DNA from: Deltaproteobacteria bacterium RIFOXYD12_FULL_50_9
Lineage (GTDB): Bacteria; Desulfobacterota; Desulfobulbia; Desulfobulbales; CALZHT01
Direction: 5' to 3'
Assembly: GCA_001799225.1 (NCBI GenBank)
Contig: MGTA01000107.1
Location: forward strand, 1-6,589
Length of the DNA stretch: 6,589 nt
Shown: piece after piece, positions 1 to 5,821 of the stretch
Numbering within the stretch: the first letter of the stretch is position 1
Layout of the letters: the number at the start of each line of letters is the position of its first letter
Made by a program: the position numbers and the translations under genes
Notes under the pieces: generated by a model
What the model saw: only the letters and a program-made list of their open reading frames with translations
What the model was told of the DNA's origin: nothing
The model's database searches: none

Positions 1-2
1 AT

Positions 3-128
3 CCTCTCACACTTTTCGAGATATCCTTGTCCATCCCTTTTGCGTTATTTATATTTTTTGGTGATGAACTGAGGAAGTATCTGCTAAGAAGAGATGTGGC
101 GTTTGTAGATAAGTATCTGAGCTGGTAA
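3..128 (+). CDS. C-terminal end of a P-type cation-transporting ATPase (partial)
   Basis: The frame starting at base 3 is open from the window edge to a TAA at 126-128 and gives 41 residues. It begins PLTLFEISLSIPFALFIFFG and continues DELRKYLLRR, ending in DKYLSW. A hydrophobic helix followed by a D/E-E-L-R-K-x-L-x-R-R cap is the usual end of P2-type (calcium or other cation) P-type ATPases, where the last transmembrane helix of the C-terminal domain meets a short basic cytoplasmic tail. None of the catalytic parts (phosphorylation Asp, ATP-binding domain) lie in the window, so the transported ion cannot be read. The family call rests only on this tail, which is short. The gene runs in the same direction as the DUF389 gene 35 bp downstream, with no terminator between them, so the two are probably co-transcribed. 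Confidence 0.65.
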   Translation, partial: PLTLFEISLSIPFALFIFFGDELRKYLLRRDVAFVDKYLSW

Positions 129-154
129 GGATAGCCAAGAGTAGCTAAGGATAG
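126..154 (+). repeat. 9-bp direct repeat in the gap before the DUF389 gene
   Basis: TAAGGATAG occurs at 126-134, overlapping the ATPase stop codon, and again at 146-154, exactly 20 bp later. The second copy runs into the purine-rich ribosome-binding site AGGAGAG (154-160), ahead of the ATG at 164. This looks like a small local duplication. A role in translation or regulation is not shown. Confidence 0.45.
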
Positions 155-163
155 GAGAGAGCA

Positions 164-1795
164 ATGGAGACCAAAATCCTGCAGCAACTTACTCATATTT
201 TCAAAAAGTGGCGGGAAGGTAAAACTTCCCTGATTGACCAGCGTGGCGTTATGAAGCAGGTCTACCAGGAGCTTGAGATCTCGTCCGGATATTTCTTTAT
301 CCTGGCCCTTGCCAATCTCATAGCGCTGAGCGGGCTGATTACCAACAGTGCGCCGGTGATTATCGGTGCAATGCTCATCTCACCTCTGATGGGTCCGATC
401 TTGAGTTTTGGATTTGCGTTTATAACCGGCGATAAGGCGATATGGGACAAATCATTACGGAAGATTGCGGTAAGCGTGGCATTGACCATCGTGATCTCGG
501 CAATCGCCACCTTTATCTCGCCGCTCCAGGACCTTACGGTTGAAATATTGTCCCGCACCAAGCCGCACCTCTATGACCTAATAATCGCCTTTTTAGCCGG
601 TACGGCGGGAGCCGTAGCGATTTGCACCAAAAAAAACTATCTCACCATCGTTCCCGGCGTGGCCATCGCCACTGCCGTCATCCCGCCACTTAGTGTGGCG
701 GGCTTCGGGATCGGCAGCGGTGATTTCAGCGTCTTTCTCGGCGGTTTTTTTCTGTTTTTCACCAACTTCGTGGCAATTATCATTACCACCTGTGCGGTCT
801 TCTATTTTTACGGTTTCAAGCCGGCGATTATCTCGGAAACCGAGGTTGAGAAACTGAAAAAACGGGTAACCTATCTTGCCATTGTTCTTTTCATAATATC
901 AATTCCGTTAATCTACACGCTTTACAAATCAGTGTCTGAAGCGCGACTTCGCCGGAGCATCGATATTGTCCTGCGGCACGAGTTCAATGTCGAAAAAAAA
1001 TCCCGACTCTCCACTTTCGATTATCTTATAAAGGATAAAAAACTGGAGATAAACGCCATTGTCAATACGATTGAGTATTTCAGCGAACTGCAGATAAAAG
1101 AGATCGAGAAAAATTTAGCCGGTACTCTTAAACGCGATCTGAAAATTAACTTGGAGGAGGTAAAAGTCCATTCCGGAGGACTAAAAGAGGAGGTCCATCC
1201 GGTCAGTATTACGCCAAAATCACCGCAAGAGATTATTAACACTTCGCGAGAAAGTGTTATTCCGATTATAAGAAGGGCTTCGGTAAAGGTTGAGCAGGTC
1301 ATTGCGCCTTCTACTATTGAAGAATTGACGGTGGGCTTCCATGAAAATTCTCCCGGTGTGTCAATCGGAGTACAGATAAAGAGAGACAGCCCATTGTCTG
1401 AAGAAGAGGTAGTATGGTTAAGCAGGCTGTATGTCGCGGAGCTGAATCTGCCGGTCGATCTCTCCGTTGCAACCGTTCCGTTTATCCCGCTGCTTGTTTT
1501 CAAAAATGGCGAAACCGCTCTCTCGGATGCAATGAAAAATGATCTGGCCGGAGTCAAAGATATTTTCAAGCGAGACAAAAAGATACGCTTATTGATTGAG
1601 GCCTATCTTGAATCATCCGGCGCTTATTCCAAAAGAGTCAAGCTGGCCGAAGAGAGGGTTAAAACCGTGACAAAGATTTTTATTGAAGAGTACGGAATCC
1701 CACCGGCCAACATCAAAACAGCAATCATCAAGAAAAAAAGTGTTGAAAACCTTTGCATTAAGGTGACAGTAATCAAGGAAGTAGCTAAGCTGTAA
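164..1795 (+). CDS. DUF389 family integral membrane protein with an OmpA-like C-terminal region
   Basis: This 543-residue protein has an N-terminal membrane domain typical of DUF389 (TIGR00341-type) proteins, whose function is not established. Hydrophobic segments lie at about residues 43-60, 64-88, 101-120, 138-155, 162-184, 188-218 and 236-254. The family hallmark NSAPVIIGAMLISPLMGPI is at 61-79, and a second conserved stretch, AIATAVIPPLSVAG, at 169-180. From about 255 onward the protein is soluble and charged (some 290 residues). Its last ~100 residues (about 440-540) resemble the OmpA/MotB peptidoglycan-associated fold: VFKNGETALS, then a strand LLIEAYLESSG (about 476-486), LAEERVKTV (494-502) and EEYGIPPANIK. 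The Asp that normally binds diaminopimelate appears as Glu483, while the Arg (498) is kept. The start is ATG 164, with AGGAGAG a few bases upstream. The gene follows the ATPase gene closely and converges with tetR, with only 38 bp between the two stops. Family call is firm; the C-terminal domain is my reading by eye. Confidence 0.85.
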   Translation: METKILQQLTHIFKKWREGKTSLIDQRGVMKQVYQELEISSGYFFILALANLIALSGLITNSAPVIIGAMLISPLMGPILSFGFAFITGDKAIWDKSLRKIAVSVALTIVISAIATFISPLQDLTVEILSRTKPHLYDLIIAFLAGTAGAVAICTKKNYLTIVPGVAIATAVIPPLSVAGFGIGSGDFSVFLGGFFLFFTNFVAIIITTCAVFYFYGFKPAIISETEVEKLKKRVTYLAIVLFIISIPLIYTLYKSVSEARLRRSIDIVLRHEFNVEKKSRLSTFDYLIKDKKLEINAIVNTIEYFSELQIKEIEKNLAGTLKRDLKINLEEVKVHSGGLKEEVHPVSITPKSPQEIINTSRESVIPIIRRASVKVEQVIAPSTIEELTVGFHENSPGVSIGVQIKRDSPLSEEEVVWLSRLYVAELNLPVDLSVATVPFIPLLVFKNGETALSDAMKNDLAGVKDIFKRDKKIRLLIEAYLESSGAYSKRVKLAEERVKTVTKIFIEEYGIPPANIKTAIIKKKSVENLCIKVTVIKEVAKL

Positions 1796-1833
1796 TTCTT
1801 AACTCACATCTTTATAATTCCCTCCTTGTAGCA

Positions 1834-2442
1834 TCAAATACTCCCTGAACCATCTTGAAACAATCTGCTGAAATCCGTGCAGGTATTTTTCAAGGAACCA
1901 TCAAGTTTGATGCCGGAGCCAATGGTGAACTCAAAAGACAAAACTCCGGCTATTGCTCCGGCTGCAAAGCGAGCCAAGGCAAGCAAGTTTTCTGCTGTAT
2001 AGTGTGCCTCAGGATTTGCCTTGAGCAGGATATCGGCAATGGCCTGAATATAGCGACGAAATTCTTCTTGAATGGGACTTTTATCGGGTTTAAGCATTGT
2101 TAGCCAGCCACGGGTTTGATGAAAAATAAGCAGGTATTCGGGATGGGCGGCAAAGAATCGAGCATGTAGTTCCAATACGGCCTGGAAAAACGGTGGGGGA
2201 GGCATAAGTTCTTGATCCAGATCCTCAATGAGCAGGTCAAATCCTTGCCGAACGACCATTGCCAGCAACTCTTCCCGTGAGGCGAAATGTTTGTAGAAGG
2301 TGCCTTTGCCTAGATCAGCGACCGAGGTGATCTCGTCGATGGTGGTCTGGTAAATCCCGCGTTCGGCAAACAGACGTGTAGCCGAGACTATGAGGGCCTG
2401 TCGGGTTGAATTTTTTTTTCTTTGACGACGGTCGTTAAGCAT
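1834..2442 (-). CDS. TetR/AcrR-family transcriptional regulator
   Basis: This 202-residue protein has the standard TetR layout. The N-terminal DNA-binding domain spans about residues 12-60: ALIVSATRLFAERG (helix 1), then the helix-turn-helix TTIDEITSVADLGKGTFYKHF (about 33-53), then REELLAMVV. The GKGTFYKHF recognition helix is close to the family consensus. Residues ~65-202 form the variable, mainly helical ligand-binding and dimer domain, and the ligand cannot be predicted. Length is normal for the family. The start is ATG at 2442-2440. The ribosome-binding site is weak (GGGAA about 10 bases upstream), but no other Met occurs before the helix-turn-helix. The gene is divergent from the Pal-like gene, and the shared 137-bp gap holds a TetR-style inverted repeat, so autoregulation plus control of that lipoprotein gene is the likely role (inference). 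Codons 8-11 contain a run of nine A bases. Confidence 0.93.
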   Translation of the reverse strand: MLNDRRQRKKNSTRQALIVSATRLFAERGIYQTTIDEITSVADLGKGTFYKHFASREELLAMVVRQGFDLLIEDLDQELMPPPPFFQAVLELHARFFAAHPEYLLIFHQTRGWLTMLKPDKSPIQEEFRRYIQAIADILLKANPEAHYTAENLLALARFAAGAIAGVLSFEFTIGSGIKLDGSLKNTCTDFSRLFQDGSGSI

Positions 2443-2462
2443 GGTAATATTTTCCCAGTTAA

Positions 2463-2478
2463 GTGACTATTTGGTCAC
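2463..2478. promoter_or_regulatory. Candidate TetR operator (16-bp inverted repeat)
   Basis: GTGACTATTTGGTCAC has perfect 5-bp arms (GTGAC/GTCAC) around a 6-bp centre. It lies 20 bp upstream of the tetR start codon and about 100 bp upstream of the Pal-like gene. A further half-site copy, TGACTAT, occurs at 2482-2488, exactly 18 bp after the first at 2464-2470, and sits within a small ATGA-CTA-TCAT palindrome (2481-2491). TetR proteins usually bind short inverted repeats in the divergent gap beside their own gene, and some bind as a pair of dimers. The repeat is seen directly; its use by this TetR is inferred. Confidence 0.6.
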
Positions 2479-2493
2479 AAATGACTATCATGG

Positions 2494-2521
2494 TTATTGT
2501 CCTGTGTCAACTAATGATAAT
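2494..2521 (+). promoter_or_regulatory. Possible sigma-70-type promoter for the Pal-like gene
   Basis: A -10-like GATAAT (2516-2521) is preceded at 16 bp by a poor -35-like TTATTG (2494-2499). It lies just downstream of the candidate operator repeats, so a repressor bound there would be well placed to block polymerase. The -35 match is weak and other placements are possible, for example a TAGTAT at 2554-2559. Confidence 0.25.
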
Positions 2522-2579
2522 TTAAATGCAACCATGGCGTGGGAAAGATCAAATAGTATTAATTGAATGAGGCCCCGTA

Positions 2580-3209
2580 ATGAAGCATAATAAGTTATTG
2601 GCTGCAATATTTGTATTAAATACATTGTGGTTAACAACCGGCTGCTCACAAAAGGTCGTTCACTCAGATTTTTCGCCGTCGACCTCTGCCACTGATGCGG
2701 CTTCGTTGGTTGTCAAACCAGACTTTCGGGCACCTGTAAACCCCATTGGGGAAATTCCGTCTATCGTCGCAAATTCACCCAATGATTCCGGCCTGACAGT
2801 CGAATCTCTGGATACAAAACCAGCTGAGTATAATGCGCAAAACCAATTAGGTTTTTCCCGTGACGGGCGAAGCAGTGGTCCATTGCTTCCCGTATATTTT
2901 GATTTTGCCCAGGCAAGCCTCAGGGAGGATCAACTGGCCAAAATAGAAAACAACGCCTTCTTTATAAAAAAACAAAAGATTATCAGAGTCAGGGTAGAGG
3001 GCAATTGTGACGAACGAGGCACGGATGAATATAATATGGCTCTGGGAGAACGCCGGGCCTTGAGCGTCAAAAAATATATGGCCTACTTGGGTGTTGATGA
3101 AGGCAGGATCGAAACCTTGAGCTACGGTGAAGAACAGCCGCTCGTTCAAGGCGATGGCGAGTCAGTCTGGGCCTTAAATCGGCGTGGTGATTTTTTGATT
3201 GAGAATTAA
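2580..3209 (+). CDS. Pal-like OmpA-family peptidoglycan-associated lipoprotein
   Basis: This 209-residue protein starts with a lipoprotein signal peptide: MKHNK, a hydrophobic core LLAAIFVLNTLWL, and a lipobox-like LTTGC with the lipidation Cys at 22. Thr at -3 is less usual than Leu. Ser after the Cys gives no inner-membrane retention signal, so outer-membrane location is expected. A low-complexity, Ser/Pro-rich linker (about 23-95) leads to an OmpA/Pal domain (about 100-209). That domain has VYFDFAQASL, the peptidoglycan-binding signature CDERGTDEYNMALGERRA with the Asp and Arg expected to hold diaminopimelate, LGVDEGRIETLSYGEEQP and a closing ALNRRGDF. These are all hallmarks of Pal of the Tol-Pal system, which ties the outer membrane to the cell wall. 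No tol genes are beside it, so it may be a second, regulated Pal paralogue rather than the main one. A good TGAGG ribosome-binding site (2568-2572) lies 7 bases before the ATG. The gene is divergent from tetR and ends at a strong terminator. Confidence 0.9.
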   Translation: MKHNKLLAAIFVLNTLWLTTGCSQKVVHSDFSPSTSATDAASLVVKPDFRAPVNPIGEIPSIVANSPNDSGLTVESLDTKPAEYNAQNQLGFSRDGRSSGPLLPVYFDFAQASLREDQLAKIENNAFFIKKQKIIRVRVEGNCDERGTDEYNMALGERRALSVKKYMAYLGVDEGRIETLSYGEEQPLVQGDGESVWALNRRGDFLIEN

Positions 3210-3235
3210 CAACAAAATATTGTGTTCCCCCAGTG

Positions 3236-3285
3236 AAGGATCGGACTGTGTCGGCGATTGGCGCTGCACAGTCCGGCCTTTTTTT
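3236..3285 (+). terminator. Rho-independent terminator after the Pal-like gene
   Basis: A perfect 9-bp stem, CGGACTGTG (3242-3250) with CACAGTCCG (3267-3275), is followed by a T7 run at 3279-3285. Inside the 16-base loop, GCG (3254-3256) can pair with CGC (3262-3264). Outside the main stem, AAGG (3236-3239) can pair with CCTT (3277-3280), which includes the first two bases of the T-run. It starts 26 bp after the Pal-like stop codon and separates that gene from the CLC gene, which therefore needs its own promoter within about 3286-3353. I see no convincing promoter there. Confidence 0.92.
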
Positions 3286-3353
3286 ATTGATATGCTTAGA
3301 AACCTTTAACGACGAATCCTGCAAAAAAAGCACAATATCCTGACAGCGATGAT

Positions 3354-5237
3354 ATGTTAAAACGATTATTCTCTTCGTTTATTACCAGGCTTCTGTCGCA
3401 AGAGAGTATGATTCTGGCGGCCATGGCCATTCTGGTGGGAGCCTGCACTGGGCTTGCTGCCGTTGGTTTTATCCGCCTGATAGCCTTTATCCAGAATTTT
3501 TCCTATACAGGTGCCGAGTCGTTTTTGCCGGAATTAGGTCGGCTGTGGTTTATCATCGTGCCGGTGCTCGGTGCTCTGGTCAGCGGTCCAATCATAGCCT
3601 ACTTTGCCATGGAGGCTAAGGGCCACGGTGTGCCAGAGGTCATGCAGGCACTGGTCATGCGTGGTGGACGGATCCGGCCCAGAGTTGCCATCGCCAAGGT
3701 AATTGCCTCAGCATTCTGCATTGGTTCTGGCGGTTCTGCCGGTCGTGAAGGACCAATTGTTCAGGTCGGCTCAACATTAGGGTCGGCAATCGGCCAATGG
3801 TTTCACCTCTCGGATGAGCGAATCAAAAATCTAGTAGCATGTGGAGCGGCGGCCGGAATCGCTGCCACCTTCAATGCTCCTATAGCCGGTGTTGTTTTTG
3901 CCACCGAGGTCCTGCTGAATGAGTTCCGGGTAACGGTGTTCGGCAATGTCCTGATAGCAGCGGTTTCTTCAAGCATTGTAAGCCAGTATTTTTTGGGTGT
4001 CCGACCAGCCTTTGATGTGCCAAGCTACGTTATGAGTTCACCCTGGGAGATATTGCTGTTTGCGGTATTAGGAGTATTTGCCGCTCTGGTTGGAATATTT
4101 TTCATCTGGCTGCTGAATGCCTTTGAGAACCTCTTCGATGCCTGGCGTTTTCCGTTGGCACTTAAACCAGCGGTCGGCGCTGTGTTGCTTGGCTGTCTGG
4201 CGTTTGTTTATCCACATCTGGCAGGCATCCTGCCGGTATCTGGTCAGGAGATGCGACTGGGCGCGCCTCTTATTGATAACATCCCCCATGTCTTCGGCTC
4301 AGGGTTTTCTTTTCTTGAAAGGGTATTGCAGGGTAATGCTTCCTTTTGGCTTCTGGCTCTGCTGATCTTATTAAAACCCCTGGCAACATCGCTGACCTTA
4401 GGTTCAGGCAATTCAGGCGGGGTCTTTGCTCCTTCTTTGTTTACAGGTGCCATGCTTGGCGGGGCCTTTGGAAATAGCGCGGTCGCGATGTTTCCAAAGA
4501 TTGCCGGAGCACCCGGGGCCTATGCCTTGGTTGGTATGGCCGCGCTTTTCGCCGCCGCCGCCCGAGCGCCACTCACATCCATCCTTATTGTCTTTGAAAT
4601 GAGTAATGACTATCACCTCATCCTGCCTTTAATGACCGCTAGCATGGTGGCATCTTCCCTTGCTCACTTGCTTCATCCGGAATCCATTTACACAATCAAA
4701 CTGGTCAAAAGAGGTATACAATTCGATCAGGGCCGGGATCGTGATGTCATGCAAGGCGTACGTGTGGAAGAGGTAATGAATAAGAGGCCGGTTTTTGTTC
4801 ACGCCAATGATTCGGTAGTGGACCTATTCGCTACTTTTCAAGAAACTCATTTACTAGGTTTCCCGGTGATGACAGATCACAAAAAACTATTTGGTGTTGT
4901 CACTTTGCAGGATTTGGAACGAGTTCTTTCAGGTTATGAAGGGTCTCTACAAGATCTTATGATAAGGGATGTAGCTTCCCCTTTTCCGGTTACAGTTTTT
5001 CCGGATGAGCCTGTCTGGGCAGCTATTCAGAAAATGACCCCAAGAGATTTTGCCAGATTGCCTGTAGTCTCACGGCATGATGAAAAATGGCTTTTAGGAC
5101 TGATTAGTCGTAGCGACATTCTGCGCGCTTACGAGGTTGGTATAGTTCAAAAACGTCATGTTCTGACTACGGAGCCCGTAAAAAATGAACCAACCGATCC
5201 AAAACAAAAAAGAACATACCCTTTCCCCCTGGCTTAG
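3354..5237 (+). CDS. CLC-family chloride channel/transporter with two CBS domains
   Basis: This 627-residue inner-membrane protein has a CLC membrane domain (about 15-455) followed by a regulatory pair of CBS domains (about 471-525 and 533-592). All core CLC anion-site motifs are present: GHGVP (90-94, the position of GSGIP in the E. coli exchanger), GSGGSAGREGP (124-134) with gating Glu132, GSGNSGGVFAP (350-360), and ESIYTIKL with the central Tyr446. After NAPIAGVVFATE the residue at 186 is Val, where the E. coli exchanger has the inner proton glutamate (Glu203). Val there is the state in eukaryotic CLC channels, so chloride-channel rather than H+/Cl- exchange behaviour is possible (inference). 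The GREGP motif and lack of the fluoride-type signature argue against a CLC-F fluoride exporter. CBS pairs commonly bind adenine nucleotides. The start ATG 3354 has only a weak ribosome-binding site. The HD-domain gene begins 24 bp after the stop. Confidence 0.95.
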   Translation: MLKRLFSSFITRLLSQESMILAAMAILVGACTGLAAVGFIRLIAFIQNFSYTGAESFLPELGRLWFIIVPVLGALVSGPIIAYFAMEAKGHGVPEVMQALVMRGGRIRPRVAIAKVIASAFCIGSGGSAGREGPIVQVGSTLGSAIGQWFHLSDERIKNLVACGAAAGIAATFNAPIAGVVFATEVLLNEFRVTVFGNVLIAAVSSSIVSQYFLGVRPAFDVPSYVMSSPWEILLFAVLGVFAALVGIFFIWLLNAFENLFDAWRFPLALKPAVGAVLLGCLAFVYPHLAGILPVSGQEMRLGAPLIDNIPHVFGSGFSFLERVLQGNASFWLLALLILLKPLATSLTLGSGNSGGVFAPSLFTGAMLGGAFGNSAVAMFPKIAGAPGAYALVGMAALFAAAARAPLTSILIVFEMSNDYHLILPLMTASMVASSLAHLLHPESIYTIKLVKRGIQFDQGRDRDVMQGVRVEEVMNKRPVFVHANDSVVDLFATFQETHLLGFPVMTDHKKLFGVVTLQDLERVLSGYEGSLQDLMIRDVASPFPVTVFPDEPVWAAIQKMTPRDFARLPVVSRHDEKWLLGLISRSDILRAYEVGIVQKRHVLTTEPVKNEPTDPKQKRTYPFPLA

Positions 5238-5261
5238 AGGCGCTAGACAGCGTGAATTGAA

Positions 5262-5765
5262 TTGATTACTAAGAGATTGATCCAGGCAATAAAGCGACAA
5301 TATGCTCTCAAATGGCAAGGCAGCCATGGGATTCGGCATGCGGCTAGGGTCTATACAAACGGCTTGCGCTTGGCAGAGGAAACTGGAGCCAAGGTGGAAA
5401 TTGTTAAGTTGTTTGCCATTTTTCATGATTCCAGGCGGCTCAATGATGGTGTAGACGAGGATCATGGCTTCCGAGGTGCTATGCTGGCAAAAGAATTTCG
5501 AGGAAAATATTTTGAGCTGCCGGACGATGATTTTGAGCTTTTATTCACCGCCTGTAATTGTCATACAACTCCACAGTCCCATGTTGACATCACCGTCCAG
5601 ACCTGTTTTGATGCCGACCGTCTTGATCTGGCCCGACTCGGCAAGATGCCCGACCCAAAATACCTCTGCACAGATATAGCCAAAACTCCAGATATGATCT
5701 TTTGGGCAAATGAAAGAAGTCTTTGCAACTATTCACCAGACATCGTAACTGTTTGGAATGAATGA
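5262..5765 (+). CDS. Small HD-domain protein, putative metal-dependent phosphohydrolase
   Basis: This 167-residue protein has the ordered HD-superfamily residues: His26 (in SHGIRHAARV), the His55-Asp56 doublet in FAIFHDSRRLND, His68 (DEDHG), His101 (ACNCHT) and a late Asp (117 or 119, in CFDADRLDL). This is enough to ligate a metal and suggests hydrolysis of a phosphorylated substrate. The substrate is unknown, and it is not a recognised nucleotide or ppGpp enzyme subtype to me. There is no signal peptide or membrane segment, so it is cytoplasmic. The first Met inside the frame is residue 74, past the HD residues, so the start must be a non-ATG codon. TTG at 5262 is the best choice, since an in-frame stop lies at 5253-5255; TTG 5277 is an alternative. 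There is no clear ribosome-binding site, so translation may be coupled to the CLC gene, which ends 24 bp upstream. NhaD follows 56 bp downstream. Confidence 0.8.
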   Translation: MITKRLIQAIKRQYALKWQGSHGIRHAARVYTNGLRLAEETGAKVEIVKLFAIFHDSRRLNDGVDEDHGFRGAMLAKEFRGKYFELPDDDFELLFTACNCHTTPQSHVDITVQTCFDADRLDLARLGKMPDPKYLCTDIAKTPDMIFWANERSLCNYSPDIVTVWNE

Positions 5766-5784
5766 CAAGAAAAGACGGGTCAAT

Positions 5785-5816
5785 TAATCTAAGGATAATT
5801 TCTCAGGAGTAGATTA
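5785..5816 (+). promoter_or_regulatory. Inverted repeat enclosing the nhaD ribosome-binding site
   Basis: TAATCTA (5785-5791) and TAGATTA (5810-5816) are perfect 7-bp inverted arms around an 18-base loop. The loop holds the only good Shine-Dalgarno sequence for nhaD, AGGAG at 5805-5809, 12 bases before the ATG (slightly long). In RNA this would be a weak, AU-rich hairpin with the ribosome site in the loop; in DNA it could be a protein-binding site. The repeat is directly visible; its function is only a suggestion. Confidence 0.4.
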
Positions 5817-5821
5817 GTGCC

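Noticed and set aside
1021..1578. 185-codon open frame on the minus strand inside the DUF389 gene
   Set aside because: It lies wholly antisense to a well-supported gene, its Ser/Thr-rich translation resembles no family, and it has no ribosome-binding site; it is a shadow frame.
1796..1833. Shared terminator between the convergent DUF389 and tetR genes
   Set aside because: The 38-bp gap has no inverted repeat with a T-run that I can see.
2531..2550. Possible sigma-54 promoter (TGGC-like sequence) before the Pal-like gene
   Set aside because: There is no GC at the -12 position at the required spacing.
3354..5237. CLC protein as a fluoride exporter (CLC-F)
   Set aside because: It has the GREGP motif and GSGNSGGVFAP of the chloride branch, and CBS domains, rather than the fluoride-type signature.
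5094..5465. 123-codon minus-strand frame spanning the clc/HD junction
   Set aside because: It is antisense to two real genes with recognisable motifs, and its translation has no domain features.
5766..5821. Possible sodium or lithium riboswitch ahead of nhaD
   Set aside because: The gap is only 56 bp and shows one weak AU-rich hairpin, too little for the known Na+ or Li+ riboswitch folds.
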